Translations under genes and position numbers: made by a program
Assembly (NCBI GenBank): GCA_945903545.1
Contig: CAMDOO010000001.1
Coordinates: 1 to 64,000, forward strand
Direction: 5' to 3'
Origin: Opitutus sp. GAS368
Lineage (GTDB): Bacteria; Verrucomicrobiota; Verrucomicrobiia; Opitutales; Opitutaceae
DNA: 64,000 nt
Notes under the pieces: model-generated
The model's input: only the letters and a program-made list of their open reading frames with translations
Told to the model about the DNA's origin: nothing
The model's database searches: none
Part shown: positions 45,164 to 53,003 of the stretch, one piece after another
How the letters are laid out: each line of letters begins with the position of its first letter
How positions within the stretch are numbered: position 1 is the stretch's first letter

Positions 45164-46170
45164 TCCGCCGCCGCCCCACCACGGTCTTCAGCCTGGCCTT
45201 CCTCGACTGCATTTGCTGCGGGTTCGGGGCGATGATCCTCGTGTTCGTGCTGAGCGTCAGCGCCCACGACCAGGACAAGATCAAGACCATCGAGAGCCTC
45301 CGCCGCATCCTTGCCTCGCAGCTCGCCGCGATTGCCCGGGTCAAGGACGAGCAGGACGAGCTGAACAAGAACAACTCGAACGCCGCCCAGCGCCTTGCCG
45401 AGATCCGTCTGACCAATGACCGGATCACCTCGCTGCTCGACGACATGGACCGCAAGATCCAGCAGGAGAAGAGCGGCAAGGCGGCCCTCGCCGTCGACCT
45501 CGACGAGCTGCAGAAGGAAATCGCCGCCCGGCAGAAGCGGGCCGACCCCATCCTGCCCAACATCAAGCCCGCCCCGCTCGGCGTGCCGCTGGGCAGCAAC
45601 TACATCGCCTTTGTCATCGATACCTCCGGCAGCATGCGGGACGCCAGCACCGGCTACCGGCTTTACGCCAGCATCGTGCGCAAAATTTCCGACGTGCTCG
45701 ACGTCTACCCCACCGTCAAGGGCATCCAGATCCTCAATTCCGACGGCGGTTTTGTCTTCGGCAACAGCCAGCAGGAGTGGCTCCCGGACACCCCGGAGAT
45801 CCGCGACCGGATCAAGCGCGTGCTCCGCACCTACGATACGGTCTGCGAAAGCAATCCCGTGCCCGGCATCTACCGGGTGTTCACCCGGCTCTACCGGCCC
45901 AAGGATCCCGACATGAAGCTCGGCATCTACGTCTTCGGCGATGAGTTCACGGCCACGGCCGACGCCGTGCTGAAGCGCCTCGACGAGCTCAACCCGGCGG
46001 ATGCCGACGGCAAGCGCCCGGTCGTGATCAACGCGGTCGGTTTCCCCACCACGATCTACGCCGACCTGCCGTTCGACCTCAGCAACACCGGCGTGAAGTA
46101 CGCCAATCTGCTGCGCGAGCTCGCCTTCCAGCACGGCGGCGCGTTCATCGGCATGCAGGATCTGTACTGA
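45160..46170 (+). CDS. VWA protein with ExbD/MotB-like anchor, intact MIDAS
   Basis: 336 residues, a sister of the gene before it. The anchor AFLDCICCGFGAMILVFVLS (13-32) has Asp at 16 and differs in few positions from its partner. A coiled coil (about 36-125) and a VWA domain with MIDAS VIDTSGSM (152-159) follow, with VFGDEFTATADAVLK near the end. The intact DxSxS predicts divalent-metal-dependent ligand binding. Its ATG overlaps the upstream TGA. A larger frame runs upstream from 44665, but it is a shadow of the previous gene. Confidence 0.82.
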   Translation: MIRRRPTTVFSLAFLDCICCGFGAMILVFVLSVSAHDQDKIKTIESLRRILASQLAAIARVKDEQDELNKNNSNAAQRLAEIRLTNDRITSLLDDMDRKIQQEKSGKAALAVDLDELQKEIAARQKRADPILPNIKPAPLGVPLGSNYIAFVIDTSGSMRDASTGYRLYASIVRKISDVLDVYPTVKGIQILNSDGGFVFGNSQQEWLPDTPEIRDRIKRVLRTYDTVCESNPVPGIYRVFTRLYRPKDPDMKLGIYVFGDEFTATADAVLKRLDELNPADADGKRPVVINAVGFPTTIYADLPFDLSNTGVKYANLLRELAFQHGGAFIGMQDLY

Positions 46171-46171
46171 A

Positions 46172-46204
46172 GGAAAGCGGCCATCCGGCGGATGGTCGCT
46201 TTCC
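46172..46204. terminator. Bidirectional terminator hairpin
   Basis: GGAAAGCGGCCATCC (46172-46186) and GGATGGTCGCTTTCC (46190-46204) pair with one G-U and a GGC loop, between two convergent genes. The outer bases give A and T runs on either side. Confidence 0.75.
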
Positions 46205-46205
46205 C

Positions 46206-46610
46206 TTACGCCTTCTTCCGGCGTGCCTTCGGCTTGAGCACCTTCCCGGCGATCCGGGTGAGCAGCCGGGTGAACTCGGGATGCTCGCGGAGCTCCTTCA
46301 GGTCGGCGTCCTTCATCATCCAGGTCAGGTCGTCGTAGCCGAGCTCGACGGCCTGGCGCAGGGATTTCAGCGCCTCGGCCTTGCGCCGGCTCAGGGCCAG
46401 GCTGCAGGCGAGGTTGTAGTGGGCCGTCGCGTTCGCCGGCTTCAGCCGGACCATACGGCGGTCCATCCGCAGGCCGTCGGCGATGCGGCCGTGCCGGGTG
46501 TAGAGGCCGCCCAGGATCTCGATCACGTCGGTGTAGCCGGGGCTGCGGCGCAGCACGGATTCAAAGAAGCCGATCTCGAACTCGGGATCGTCGGGCGGCG
46601 GGCGGGACAT
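46206..46610 (-). CDS. Small TPR-like protein
   Basis: 134 residues with two to three TPR-like helical pairs (PGYTDVIEILGGLYTRHGRI and NATAHYNLACSLALSRRKAE) and a strongly basic end KPKARRKKA. No signal peptide, so cytosolic. It starts 7 bases after the Fur-family gene on the same strand and is probably co-transcribed with it. An adaptor role is possible; the partner is unknown. Confidence 0.75.
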   Translation of the reverse strand: MSRPPPDDPEFEIGFFESVLRRSPGYTDVIEILGGLYTRHGRIADGLRMDRRMVRLKPANATAHYNLACSLALSRRKAEALKSLRQAVELGYDDLTWMMKDADLKELREHPEFTRLLTRIAGKVLKPKARRKKA

Positions 46611-46616
46611 GGCGGT

Positions 46617-47081
46617 TCAGCCGCGGCGCGGGCAGCTGCCGGTGCGCCGGAAGGTGTCGCACTGCGCGCTGACCTGCAGGCGCTGCGAGACCGGCGTGAG
46701 GCCGAGCTTCGAGGACACCGTGTTGCCGTACCAGCTCATGAACGGAGCGCTGATCTCGAAGATGCGATCGCAGTCGACGCAGACCACCTGTGCCACCTGC
46801 TGGTCGCCCCCCTCTTGGTTCGGCCGGTAGAATTTCTCACCTGAGCCGATGTCGACCTCGCGGAGCAGGGCGCTCTTGGTCATGATGGGCAGTGTGCGGT
46901 AGACCGTGGCGCGCGAGACCGAGCTGTCGATCGCCCGCGCGTGCTCCAGCAGCTGCTCGGCGGTGAAGTGCTCGGCCTGCCCCAGGGCGGCGTCGAAGAT
47001 GGCGAGCCGCTGGCTGGTCATGCGCAGGCCCTTCTTGGCGAGGAAGCTCCTGAATTTGTCGCGCGCAGCCGGAGAGGTCAC
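46617..47081 (-). CDS. Fur-family transcriptional regulator
   Basis: 154 residues with a GTG start. The winged helix contains [18 protein letters not shown] and [15 protein letters not shown], the Fur/PerR pattern. A CxxC zinc motif [12 protein letters not shown] is present, and the last residues [10 protein letters not shown] offer a second Cys pair. The His-rich regulatory site that usually comes just before CxxC (HHxH) reads GGDQQVAQ, so the normal iron or manganese sensing site is absent. Divergent from priA, with a long inverted repeat between. Target and signal unknown. Confidence 0.85.
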   Translation of the reverse strand: MTSPAARDKFRSFLAKKGLRMTSQRLAIFDAALGQAEHFTAEQLLEHARAIDSSVSRATVYRTLPIMTKSALLREVDIGSGEKFYRPNQEGGDQQVAQVVCVDCDRIFEISAPFMSWYGNTVSSKLGLTPVSQRLQVSAQCDTFRRTGSCPRRG

Positions 47082-47133
47082 GGGGCTAGTCTGACCGGCC
47101 CGGTGCCCGGGCTGTCAATGGCGGAGCGGCCCA

Positions 47134-47184
47134 GGGAATCCGGGCAGAGTTTCATCTATTAAATGAAACTCTGCCCGGATTCCC
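47134..47184. promoter_or_regulatory. Perfect 22-base inverted repeat between fur-type gene and priA
   Basis: Left arm 47134-47155 (starts GGGAATCCGGGCAG) and right arm 47163-47184 are exact reverse complements around a 7-base CTATTAA loop. The inner half (AGTTTCAT/ATGAAACT) is AT-rich. It could be an operator for the divergent Fur-type gene, a transcript hairpin, or both. Confidence 0.8.
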
Positions 47185-47241
47185 GAGATTGGGGCACAAT
47201 CGGGGTTTGCCTCGGCCGGGAGCGGCGGACGTCATCCGGCC

Positions 47242-49479
47242 ATGATTGTCGGCGTTCATCCGCTAGCGGGGTTTGACAAGGTGCTCCATTACACGGTGCC
47301 CGAGTCGCTGCGGGCCGACGTGGTGCCGGGGGTGCTGGTGCGGGTGCCGATCAGCCAACGGCTGCACCTCGGGATCGTGGGCGAGATCGGGCCGCCGAAG
47401 GATTTCCCCGTCGCGAAGCTCAAGGCGATCGCGCAGGTGGTCTATCCGTTCCCGGCGCTGCCGCCGGACCTGCTGGGGCTGGCGCGGTGGATGGCGGGCT
47501 ACTATGCCTGCGGGCTCGACTCCGTGATTGAGACGATGATCCCGGCGGCTGTGCGGCGCGGGGCGGTGATCAAGCAGGAGAAACTGCTCGCGCTGGCGCG
47601 CAAGGCGACGGACGAGGAACTCGCGGTCCTGCAGAAACGGGCGCCGCAGCAGGCGAAGCTTTATGCGTTCGTGGCGCAGCAGTTCCAGCCGTCGGCGAAG
47701 TCGCTCGTGCTGGAGCGGCTCGGGCTCACGGCGGCGGTGGTCGCGGCGCTGGTGAAGCGCGGCCTGGTCCGCGAGGAGCTCCGCCGGGTGGAGCGCATCG
47801 CCTATGCGGACGACTGGGCCAAGGGCGAGCTGGTCGCCAGCCAGCCGCACGCGCTGAACCCGGGGCAGCAGCGGGCCGTGACGGCGCTCGAGGGCGAGCT
47901 GGCCACGGGCAAGTTCGGGGTGACTCTCCTGCATGGCGTCACCGGCTCCGGCAAAACCGAGGTCTATCTCCGGGCGATCCACACGGCGCTCGCGAACGAC
48001 GGGGGCGTGGTCTTTCTCGTGCCCGAGGTGGCCTTGACACCGCAGACCGTGGCCCGGCTCCGGGCGCGGCTGGAGGCGATCGCGCCGGGCAACCAGTGCG
48101 TGGTCTGGCACAGCCACCTGAGCGAGGGCGAGCGGCTCGACGGCTGGCTGGCGCTGGCGACGGGCGAGGCCCGCATCGTGGTCGGGGCGCGCTCGGCGGT
48201 CTTTGCCCCGGTGCGCAACCTGCGGCTGGTGGTCGTCGACGAGGAGCACGAGCCGGCGTACAAGCAGGACGAGACGCCCCGCTACCACGGGCGCGACGTG
48301 GCGGTGATGCGGGCCAAGCTCAACCAGGCGCGCTGCGTGCTCGGCTCGGCCACGCCCTCGCTGGAGAGCTTCGCCAACACCGAGGCCGGCAAGTACGGCC
48401 TGCTGCAGCTCGAGGAGCGCGTCGACAACCGCAAGCTGCCGCACATCGTCGTCGTCGATCTGCGGATCGAGGCGGCGAAGCAGCGCGCCCTGCCTTCGCT
48501 CTCGCGCCAGCTGGTCGACAAGATGCAGGGGCGCTTCGAGCGCAAGGAGCAGACGATCCTCTTCATCAACCGCCGCGGCTACTCGCCCTCGATGCAGTGC
48601 AAGTCGTGCGGCCACACCGAGGAGTGCGAGCACTGCAGCATTTCGCTGACGTACCACCGGACGGACGAGACCCTGCGCTGCCACCTCTGCGATCACCGGC
48701 GGCCGGCGCCCGTGCGGTGCCCGAAGTGCCAGGCCCCCGACATCCGCTGGAAGGGTCTCGGGACGCAGCGCGTCGAGGAAGCGGTGAAGCGCGTCCTGCC
48801 GCGGGCGCGGGTGGAGCGGATGGACACCGATGCGATGTCGAAGAAGAACCGCTTCCGGGAGATCCTGCGCGAGTTTCGCGCCGGGAAGATCGATGTGCTG
48901 GTCGGCACCCAGATGATCGGCAAGGGCCTCGATTTTCCCAACGTGACGCTGGTCGGCCTGGTGGACGCGGACATTTCCCTGCACGTGCCGGATTTCCGGG
49001 CGAATGAGCGGACGTTCCAGCTCCTCGTGCAAGTGGCGGGCCGGGCGGGGCGCGGCGACCGGGCGGGCGAGGTGATCCTGCAGACCTTCACGCCGCAGTC
49101 GGAGCCGATCCAGTTCTCGCGTCACGTGGACTTTGCCGGTTTTGCCGCCTCGGAGATGGCGCAGCGGAAGGCCTTCGGGTATCCGCCGTACCGGCATCTG
49201 ATCCAGCACCAGTTCAAGGGGCGGAACGCGGAGAAGGTGAAATTCTTCGCCACGCAATGGGCGAAGCGCGTGGAGGAGGTTTTCGGGAAGCGGCTCGAGC
49301 TGCGCGGCCCGGCGCCGTCACCGACGGAGAAGATCAAGGACGAGTACCGGTGGCAGCTGTGGTATTTCACGCCGGCGGTGACACCGATCATGCCCGAGTT
49401 GAACAAACTCCGGGCGGAGTTCGCGTGGCCGGACGACGTGAGCCAGGTGCTGGATGTGGACCCGGTGAACCTGGGATAA
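47242..49479 (+). CDS. priA: Primosomal protein N' (PriA helicase)
   Basis: 745 residues. An N-terminal 3'-DNA-binding domain is followed by the helicase core with Walker A LLHGVTGSGKTEVYL (about 232-246) and the DEEH box VVVDEEHEPAYKQDE. The zinc-binding Cys set is CKSCGHTEECEHC, CHLCDHRRPAPVRCPKC. The C-terminal lobe has IGKGLDFPNVTLVGLVDAD and QVAGRAGRG. It restarts collapsed replication forks. The ATG at 47242 gives the family start. Full length. Confidence 0.96.
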   Translation: MIVGVHPLAGFDKVLHYTVPESLRADVVPGVLVRVPISQRLHLGIVGEIGPPKDFPVAKLKAIAQVVYPFPALPPDLLGLARWMAGYYACGLDSVIETMIPAAVRRGAVIKQEKLLALARKATDEELAVLQKRAPQQAKLYAFVAQQFQPSAKSLVLERLGLTAAVVAALVKRGLVREELRRVERIAYADDWAKGELVASQPHALNPGQQRAVTALEGELATGKFGVTLLHGVTGSGKTEVYLRAIHTALANDGGVVFLVPEVALTPQTVARLRARLEAIAPGNQCVVWHSHLSEGERLDGWLALATGEARIVVGARSAVFAPVRNLRLVVVDEEHEPAYKQDETPRYHGRDVAVMRAKLNQARCVLGSATPSLESFANTEAGKYGLLQLEERVDNRKLPHIVVVDLRIEAAKQRALPSLSRQLVDKMQGRFERKEQTILFINRRGYSPSMQCKSCGHTEECEHCSISLTYHRTDETLRCHLCDHRRPAPVRCPKCQAPDIRWKGLGTQRVEEAVKRVLPRARVERMDTDAMSKKNRFREILREFRAGKIDVLVGTQMIGKGLDFPNVTLVGLVDADISLHVPDFRANERTFQLLVQVAGRAGRGDRAGEVILQTFTPQSEPIQFSRHVDFAGFAASEMAQRKAFGYPPYRHLIQHQFKGRNAEKVKFFATQWAKRVEEVFGKRLELRGPAPSPTEKIKDEYRWQLWYFTPAVTPIMPELNKLRAEFAWPDDVSQVLDVDPVNLG

Positions 49480-49838
49480 TATCGTTCCCGTTCTCTTACT
49501 CCTTCTCGTTCTCAGATATCAGGGGATGGTTTTACCGCAGATTACGCGGATTAACTCAGATCAGCGGATTCCGGGTAGGGCGGGTTCGGTCCGGCCTTCG
49601 AAGAGGATGGCGGGGGATGTTTCCGCCCGGACAAAGAATCTCAGGGATATAACGCGAGCGGAACCAATCGATCAGCGGATTTTTGGCACGCGGAGCGCGC
49701 GGGGATGGCAGAGACCGGATCACCCTCTGCGATCCCTGCACCCTCTGCCTGAAACAAGCCCGGAAACCTCGCGGCCGGTTCGTCCGGCTTCGCCAAGCCG
49801 ATGGCGGGCAAGTCGATCCAGCCCTACCCGCCGATCAA
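49480..49838. other. Gene-free stretch with repeat words
   Basis: 359 bases between convergent priA and tyrS. A GTTCTC word (49481-49520) directly after priA is the third inverted copy of the 948-979 element. CGCAGATTACGCGGATTAACTC and CAGATCAGCGGATT words follow. The rest shows no ORF of protein-like composition and no clear terminator. Confidence 0.6.
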
Positions 49839-51116
49839 TCAGACGGCGCGGAGGACGGCGTAGGTGCGCTTGCCCTTGCGGAGGAGGATGTGTTTGCCGA
49901 AGAGCAGGTCGGCGGTCGTGAGATGTTTGGCGACGTCCGTCGCACGCACGTTGTTCACGTAGATGCCGCCGCCCTCGAGGTCCTTGCGGGCCTGGCCCTT
50001 CGAGGGGCAGAGGCCGGCGTGGACGAGGAGCTCGGTGAGCGCGGTGCCGGTGCCTTCAAGCTTGGCGCGCTCGAGGTCCTTGGTCGGCACCTCGCCGACG
50101 ACATCCTGGAAGGTGGCCTCGGAGGTGTCGCCGATCTCGGCGCCGAAGAGGATCTCGCTGGCCTTGGCGGCGGCCTCGAGGGCGGCCGGTCCATGAACGA
50201 GTGTGGTGACCGCGCGGGCGAGGGCGCGGTGGGCCTCGCGCGCGCCGGGGTTGGCGGCGTGGGCGGCCTCGAGCGCCTCGATCTCGGGGCGGGGGAGGAA
50301 GGTGAACTTGCGCAGGTACTCGCCGACCTTGGCGTCCTCGGTGTTGATGAAGAACTGGTAGAAGCGGTATGGGCTGGTCTTCTGGGGATCGAGCCAGACG
50401 GCGCCGCCCTCGGTCTTCCCGAACTTGCTGCCGTCGGACTTGGTGATGAGCGGGAAGGTGAGGCCCCAGGCGGCCACGCCGAGCTTCCGGCGGATGAAGT
50501 CGGTGCCGGCCGTGATGTTGCCCCACTGGTCGGAGCCGCCGATCTGCAGCTCGCAGTTCACCGCCTCGCGCAGGTGGCAGAAGTCGAACGCCTGCAGGAG
50601 CTGGTAGCTGAACTCGGTGTAGCTGATGCCGTGATCGCCCTCCATGCGGGAGCGGACGGAGTCTTTCGCGAGCATGACGTTCAGCGAGAAGTGTTTTCCG
50701 ACATCGCGCAGGAAATCGAGGTAGCTGAGCGGCGCGGTCCAGTCGGCGTTGTCGAGGAGCCGGGCGGGGTTGGCGGCCGCATTGAAGTCGAGCAACGCGC
50801 GGAGCTGGCCGGTGATGCGCGTGACGTTGTGCGCGAGCTGCGCGGCGGTGAGGAGGTTGCGCTCGGCCGACTTGCCGGAAGGGTCGCCGATCATGCCGGT
50901 GGCCCCGCCGGCGACGGCGATCGGATGGTGCCCGGCCAGCTGGAAGCGCCGGAGCGTGAGCTGGCCCATGAGGTGGCCGACGTGGAGTGAGTCGCCGGTC
51001 GGGTCGAAGCCACAATACAGCGTGACCGGTCCCTCTTCGAGGCGCTTGGTCAGCGCGTTGAGGTCGGTGCAGTCGGCGACGAGGCCGCGCCATTGGAGAT
51101 CCGCGAGAAGGCTCAT
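49839..51116 (-). CDS. tyrS: Tyrosyl-tRNA synthetase
   Basis: 425 residues, the usual bacterial length. Class I motif HVGH (in DSLHVGHLMG), tyrosine site with GGSDQWGNITAG, KMSKS counterpart KFGKT, and a C-terminal S4 RNA-binding domain (KGQARKDLEGGGIYVNN). The frame is open to 51191, but ATG 51116 starts MSLLADLQWRGLVADCTD, as in the family. Charges tRNA-Tyr. Confidence 0.95.
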   Translation of the reverse strand: MSLLADLQWRGLVADCTDLNALTKRLEEGPVTLYCGFDPTGDSLHVGHLMGQLTLRRFQLAGHHPIAVAGGATGMIGDPSGKSAERNLLTAAQLAHNVTRITGQLRALLDFNAAANPARLLDNADWTAPLSYLDFLRDVGKHFSLNVMLAKDSVRSRMEGDHGISYTEFSYQLLQAFDFCHLREAVNCELQIGGSDQWGNITAGTDFIRRKLGVAAWGLTFPLITKSDGSKFGKTEGGAVWLDPQKTSPYRFYQFFINTEDAKVGEYLRKFTFLPRPEIEALEAAHAANPGAREAHRALARAVTTLVHGPAALEAAAKASEILFGAEIGDTSEATFQDVVGEVPTKDLERAKLEGTGTALTELLVHAGLCPSKGQARKDLEGGGIYVNNVRATDVAKHLTTADLLFGKHILLRKGKRTYAVLRAV

Positions 51117-51177
51117 TCGAGCCGGAGTTATTCGGGCGCCCCGCGGCAGGGTCAAGTACCGCCGAAGGGCGGCGTAA

Positions 51178-51292
51178 GGCTCAACGCTCAAATTTTAACG
51201 CTCAACGGCCAAGTCGATCCGATAGGGTGCGTCCCTCCGTGACCGCCGTGCTGAGGGGCGAATCCGCGGCGGCGACGGAGTCGCGCGCCCTA
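51178..51292. repeat. AACGCTCAA word and TAGGG hairpin element
   Basis: The first part (51178-51209) repeats CTCAACGCTCAA and TTTTAACGCTCAACG. The second (51222-51294) starts TAGGGTGCG, contains GGCGACGGAGTCGC and ends CCCTAC. The last CTA of this repeat is the stop codon of the PEP-CTERM gene on the minus strand. Confidence 0.7.
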
Positions 51293-52057
51293 CCGGGTGG
51301 AGCGGCGGCGCCAAGCGCGCAGGCCGAGGACGGCGAGACCGTTGCCGAAGAGTGCGTACGTCGAGGGCTCGGGGATGGCGAGGGCGGCGCGCAGCCACGG
51401 CACCACGAAGCCGTTCAAGTCCATGGTGGTGACGTAGGAGCCGTTGCCGATATCGAGGGCCATGTAGTTGAGCGAACCGCCGTTGCTGTACGAGCGGTAG
51501 GCGGCGATGGAGATGGTCTCGGCGTTCTGGCCGTAGAGCAGGGTGTTGGGCGTGGCGAGAAAGCCCAACATGTGGTACGTGGCGCTGATGTTATCGAAGG
51601 TGTAGGTACTGGGTACGCCCGACGTGACGGCGTTGCCGATGGCAGTGTTGGTCCAGGCTTTGCCCGGGTCGGTGTGCCAAGTGTTGGCGGTGTCGGTGGT
51701 GTTGAAGTACCCGGCCACCCAGTCGCGGTACGGCTGGTAATTCGTGCCGCCGACCAGGATCACATGGCCGCCGGAGTTGAGGAACGAGGTGTAATCGAAG
51801 AAGGAGGCATCGGTGCCGCCGTCGTTGGAAATGATGATGAAGTCGCCGGCCTTCAGTCCGTAGGTCGCGGGATTGGGACCCATGGTGGAGCCCGCGGCGG
51901 TGAAGGTCCGCCCCATGCTGTTTAGGGCCTGACTGATCCCGCCAGAGGAAGTGCCGGCAAGCACCACGGTCACCTGCGCCCGCGCCACGACCGGCAGCAG
52001 CCCGAGGAAAAGGAGCAGCAGCGTTCGGGAAAAGATCGATCGGCCGGGCCCATTCAT
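51290..52057 (-). CDS. PEP-CTERM sorting-domain protein
   Basis: 255 residues: a signal peptide (MNGPGRSIFSRTLLLLFLGL, cleavage near ARA-QV), a Ser/Thr/Gly/Asn-rich mature part with FIIISNDGGTDASFFDYTSF, and a PEP-CTERM tail with PEPSTYALFGNGLAVLGLRA followed by Arg-rich RRRSTR. Such proteins are cut by exosortase; an exosortase is encoded at 38200-39783. The real start is ATG 52057, not the longer frame that runs into the next gene. The mature part looks like a surface protein of unknown role. Confidence 0.9.
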   Translation of the reverse strand: MNGPGRSIFSRTLLLLFLGLLPVVARAQVTVVLAGTSSGGISQALNSMGRTFTAAGSTMGPNPATYGLKAGDFIIISNDGGTDASFFDYTSFLNSGGHVILVGGTNYQPYRDWVAGYFNTTDTANTWHTDPGKAWTNTAIGNAVTSGVPSTYTFDNISATYHMLGFLATPNTLLYGQNAETISIAAYRSYSNGGSLNYMALDIGNGSYVTTMDLNGFVVPWLRAALAIPEPSTYALFGNGLAVLGLRAWRRRSTR

Positions 52058-52140
52058 ACGGGCAGTGTTGTAGCAGCGCTCGTGCCGAGTAAAAGGCTCA
52101 AGTTTCGGGAAACGGGGGGGGCGCGGGGACCGTGCCGCGC

Positions 52141-52911
52141 TCAGAATTTGAGGTGCTTCACCGTCAGCCCCTGGTTGATCAGCTGTTTCAGCGCATCGAT
52201 CCCGATGCGCAGGTGGTCGGCGACGTACTTCTGGTCGACCTTGCGGTCGCTTTCCTCGGTCTTGATGCCCTCGGGCACCATGGGCTGGTCGGAGACGAGC
52301 AGGAGGGCGCCGGTGGGGATCTCGTTGAAGAAACCGGTCATGAAGATCGTGGCGGTTTCCATGTCGACGGCCATGACCCGGATCTTGCGCAGGTACTTCT
52401 TGAAGTCCTCGTCGTGTTCCCAGACGCGGCGGTTGGTGGTGTAGACGGTGCCGGTCCAGTAGTCGCGGGCGGCATCGCGAACCGTGGTCGAGATGGCCTT
52501 CTGCAGCGCGAACGAGGGGAGGGCGGGGACCTCCGGCGGAAAGTAGTCGTTGCTCGTGCCTTCGCCGCGGATGGCGGCGATCGGCAGGATCAGGTCGCCG
52601 ATTTCGGCGCGGTGCTTGATGCCGCCGCACTTGCCGAGGAACAGCACGGCCTTGGGGTCGATCGCCATGAGCAGGTCCATCACGGTGGCGGCGGTGGCGC
52701 TGCCCATCCCGAAGTTGACGATGGTGATGTCGCCCGCCGTGGCGCTTGGCATCGGCTTGTCGCGCCCCTCGACGGGCACGCGGTGCCATTGGGCGAACAG
52801 CTTCACGTAATGCTGGAAGTTGGTGAGCAGGATGTACCGCCCGAACTTCTTCAGTGGCACCCCGGTGTAGCGGGGCAGCCAGTTTTCGACGATCTTGCGC
52901 CGGGTGATCAT
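52141..52911 (-). CDS. amn: AMP nucleosidase (short form)
   Basis: 256 residues of the purine nucleoside phosphorylase fold: IVNFGMGSATAATVMDLLMA, VLFLGKCGGIKHRAEIGDLI and VMAVDMETATIFMTGF with the catalytic-site Glu. This matches the single-domain AMP nucleosidase family, which cleaves AMP to adenine and ribose-5-phosphate; a different nucleoside substrate is possible. It lacks the N-terminal regulatory domain of the E. coli enzyme. Monocistronic. Confidence 0.85.
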   Translation of the reverse strand: MITRRKIVENWLPRYTGVPLKKFGRYILLTNFQHYVKLFAQWHRVPVEGRDKPMPSATAGDITIVNFGMGSATAATVMDLLMAIDPKAVLFLGKCGGIKHRAEIGDLILPIAAIRGEGTSNDYFPPEVPALPSFALQKAISTTVRDAARDYWTGTVYTTNRRVWEHDEDFKKYLRKIRVMAVDMETATIFMTGFFNEIPTGALLLVSDQPMVPEGIKTEESDRKVDQKYVADHLRIGIDALKQLINQGLTVKHLKF

Positions 52912-52979
52912 GCCGCTGTTCTAAGCGAAGCCCCGGAAAAAACACGCCTGGAATTTTGCAGGCGGGCTGGGTTGGAGAG

Positions 52980-53003
52980 TATAGGCCCTATAGGGCTTAT
53001 GGT
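52980..53003. repeat. TATAGGGC word at the 3' side of hemL
   Basis: TATAGGCCCTATAGGGCTTA is a nested palindrome. A longer set of the same word (54361-54400) lies on the other side of hemL, so the gene is bracketed by it. Confidence 0.7.

Noticed and set aside
44665-46170. 501-residue protein including the second VWA gene
   Set aside because: The first 165 residues are an out-of-frame read of the first VWA gene; the ATG at 45160 overlaps the preceding stop and begins the membrane-anchor motif.
41723-46170. Zorya anti-phage system
   Set aside because: The channel and anchor proteins recall ZorA/ZorB, but there is no OmpA-type domain in the partners and no ZorC, ZorD or ZorE-like gene, so the Zorya name is not justified.
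46617-47081. Naming the Fur-family gene perR
   Set aside because: The His residues of the PerR oxidation-sensing site are missing, so only the family is given.
51290-52945. 551-residue version of the PEP-CTERM protein
   Set aside because: The first 296 residues are an out-of-frame read of amn and the gap; the signal peptide begins at ATG 52057.
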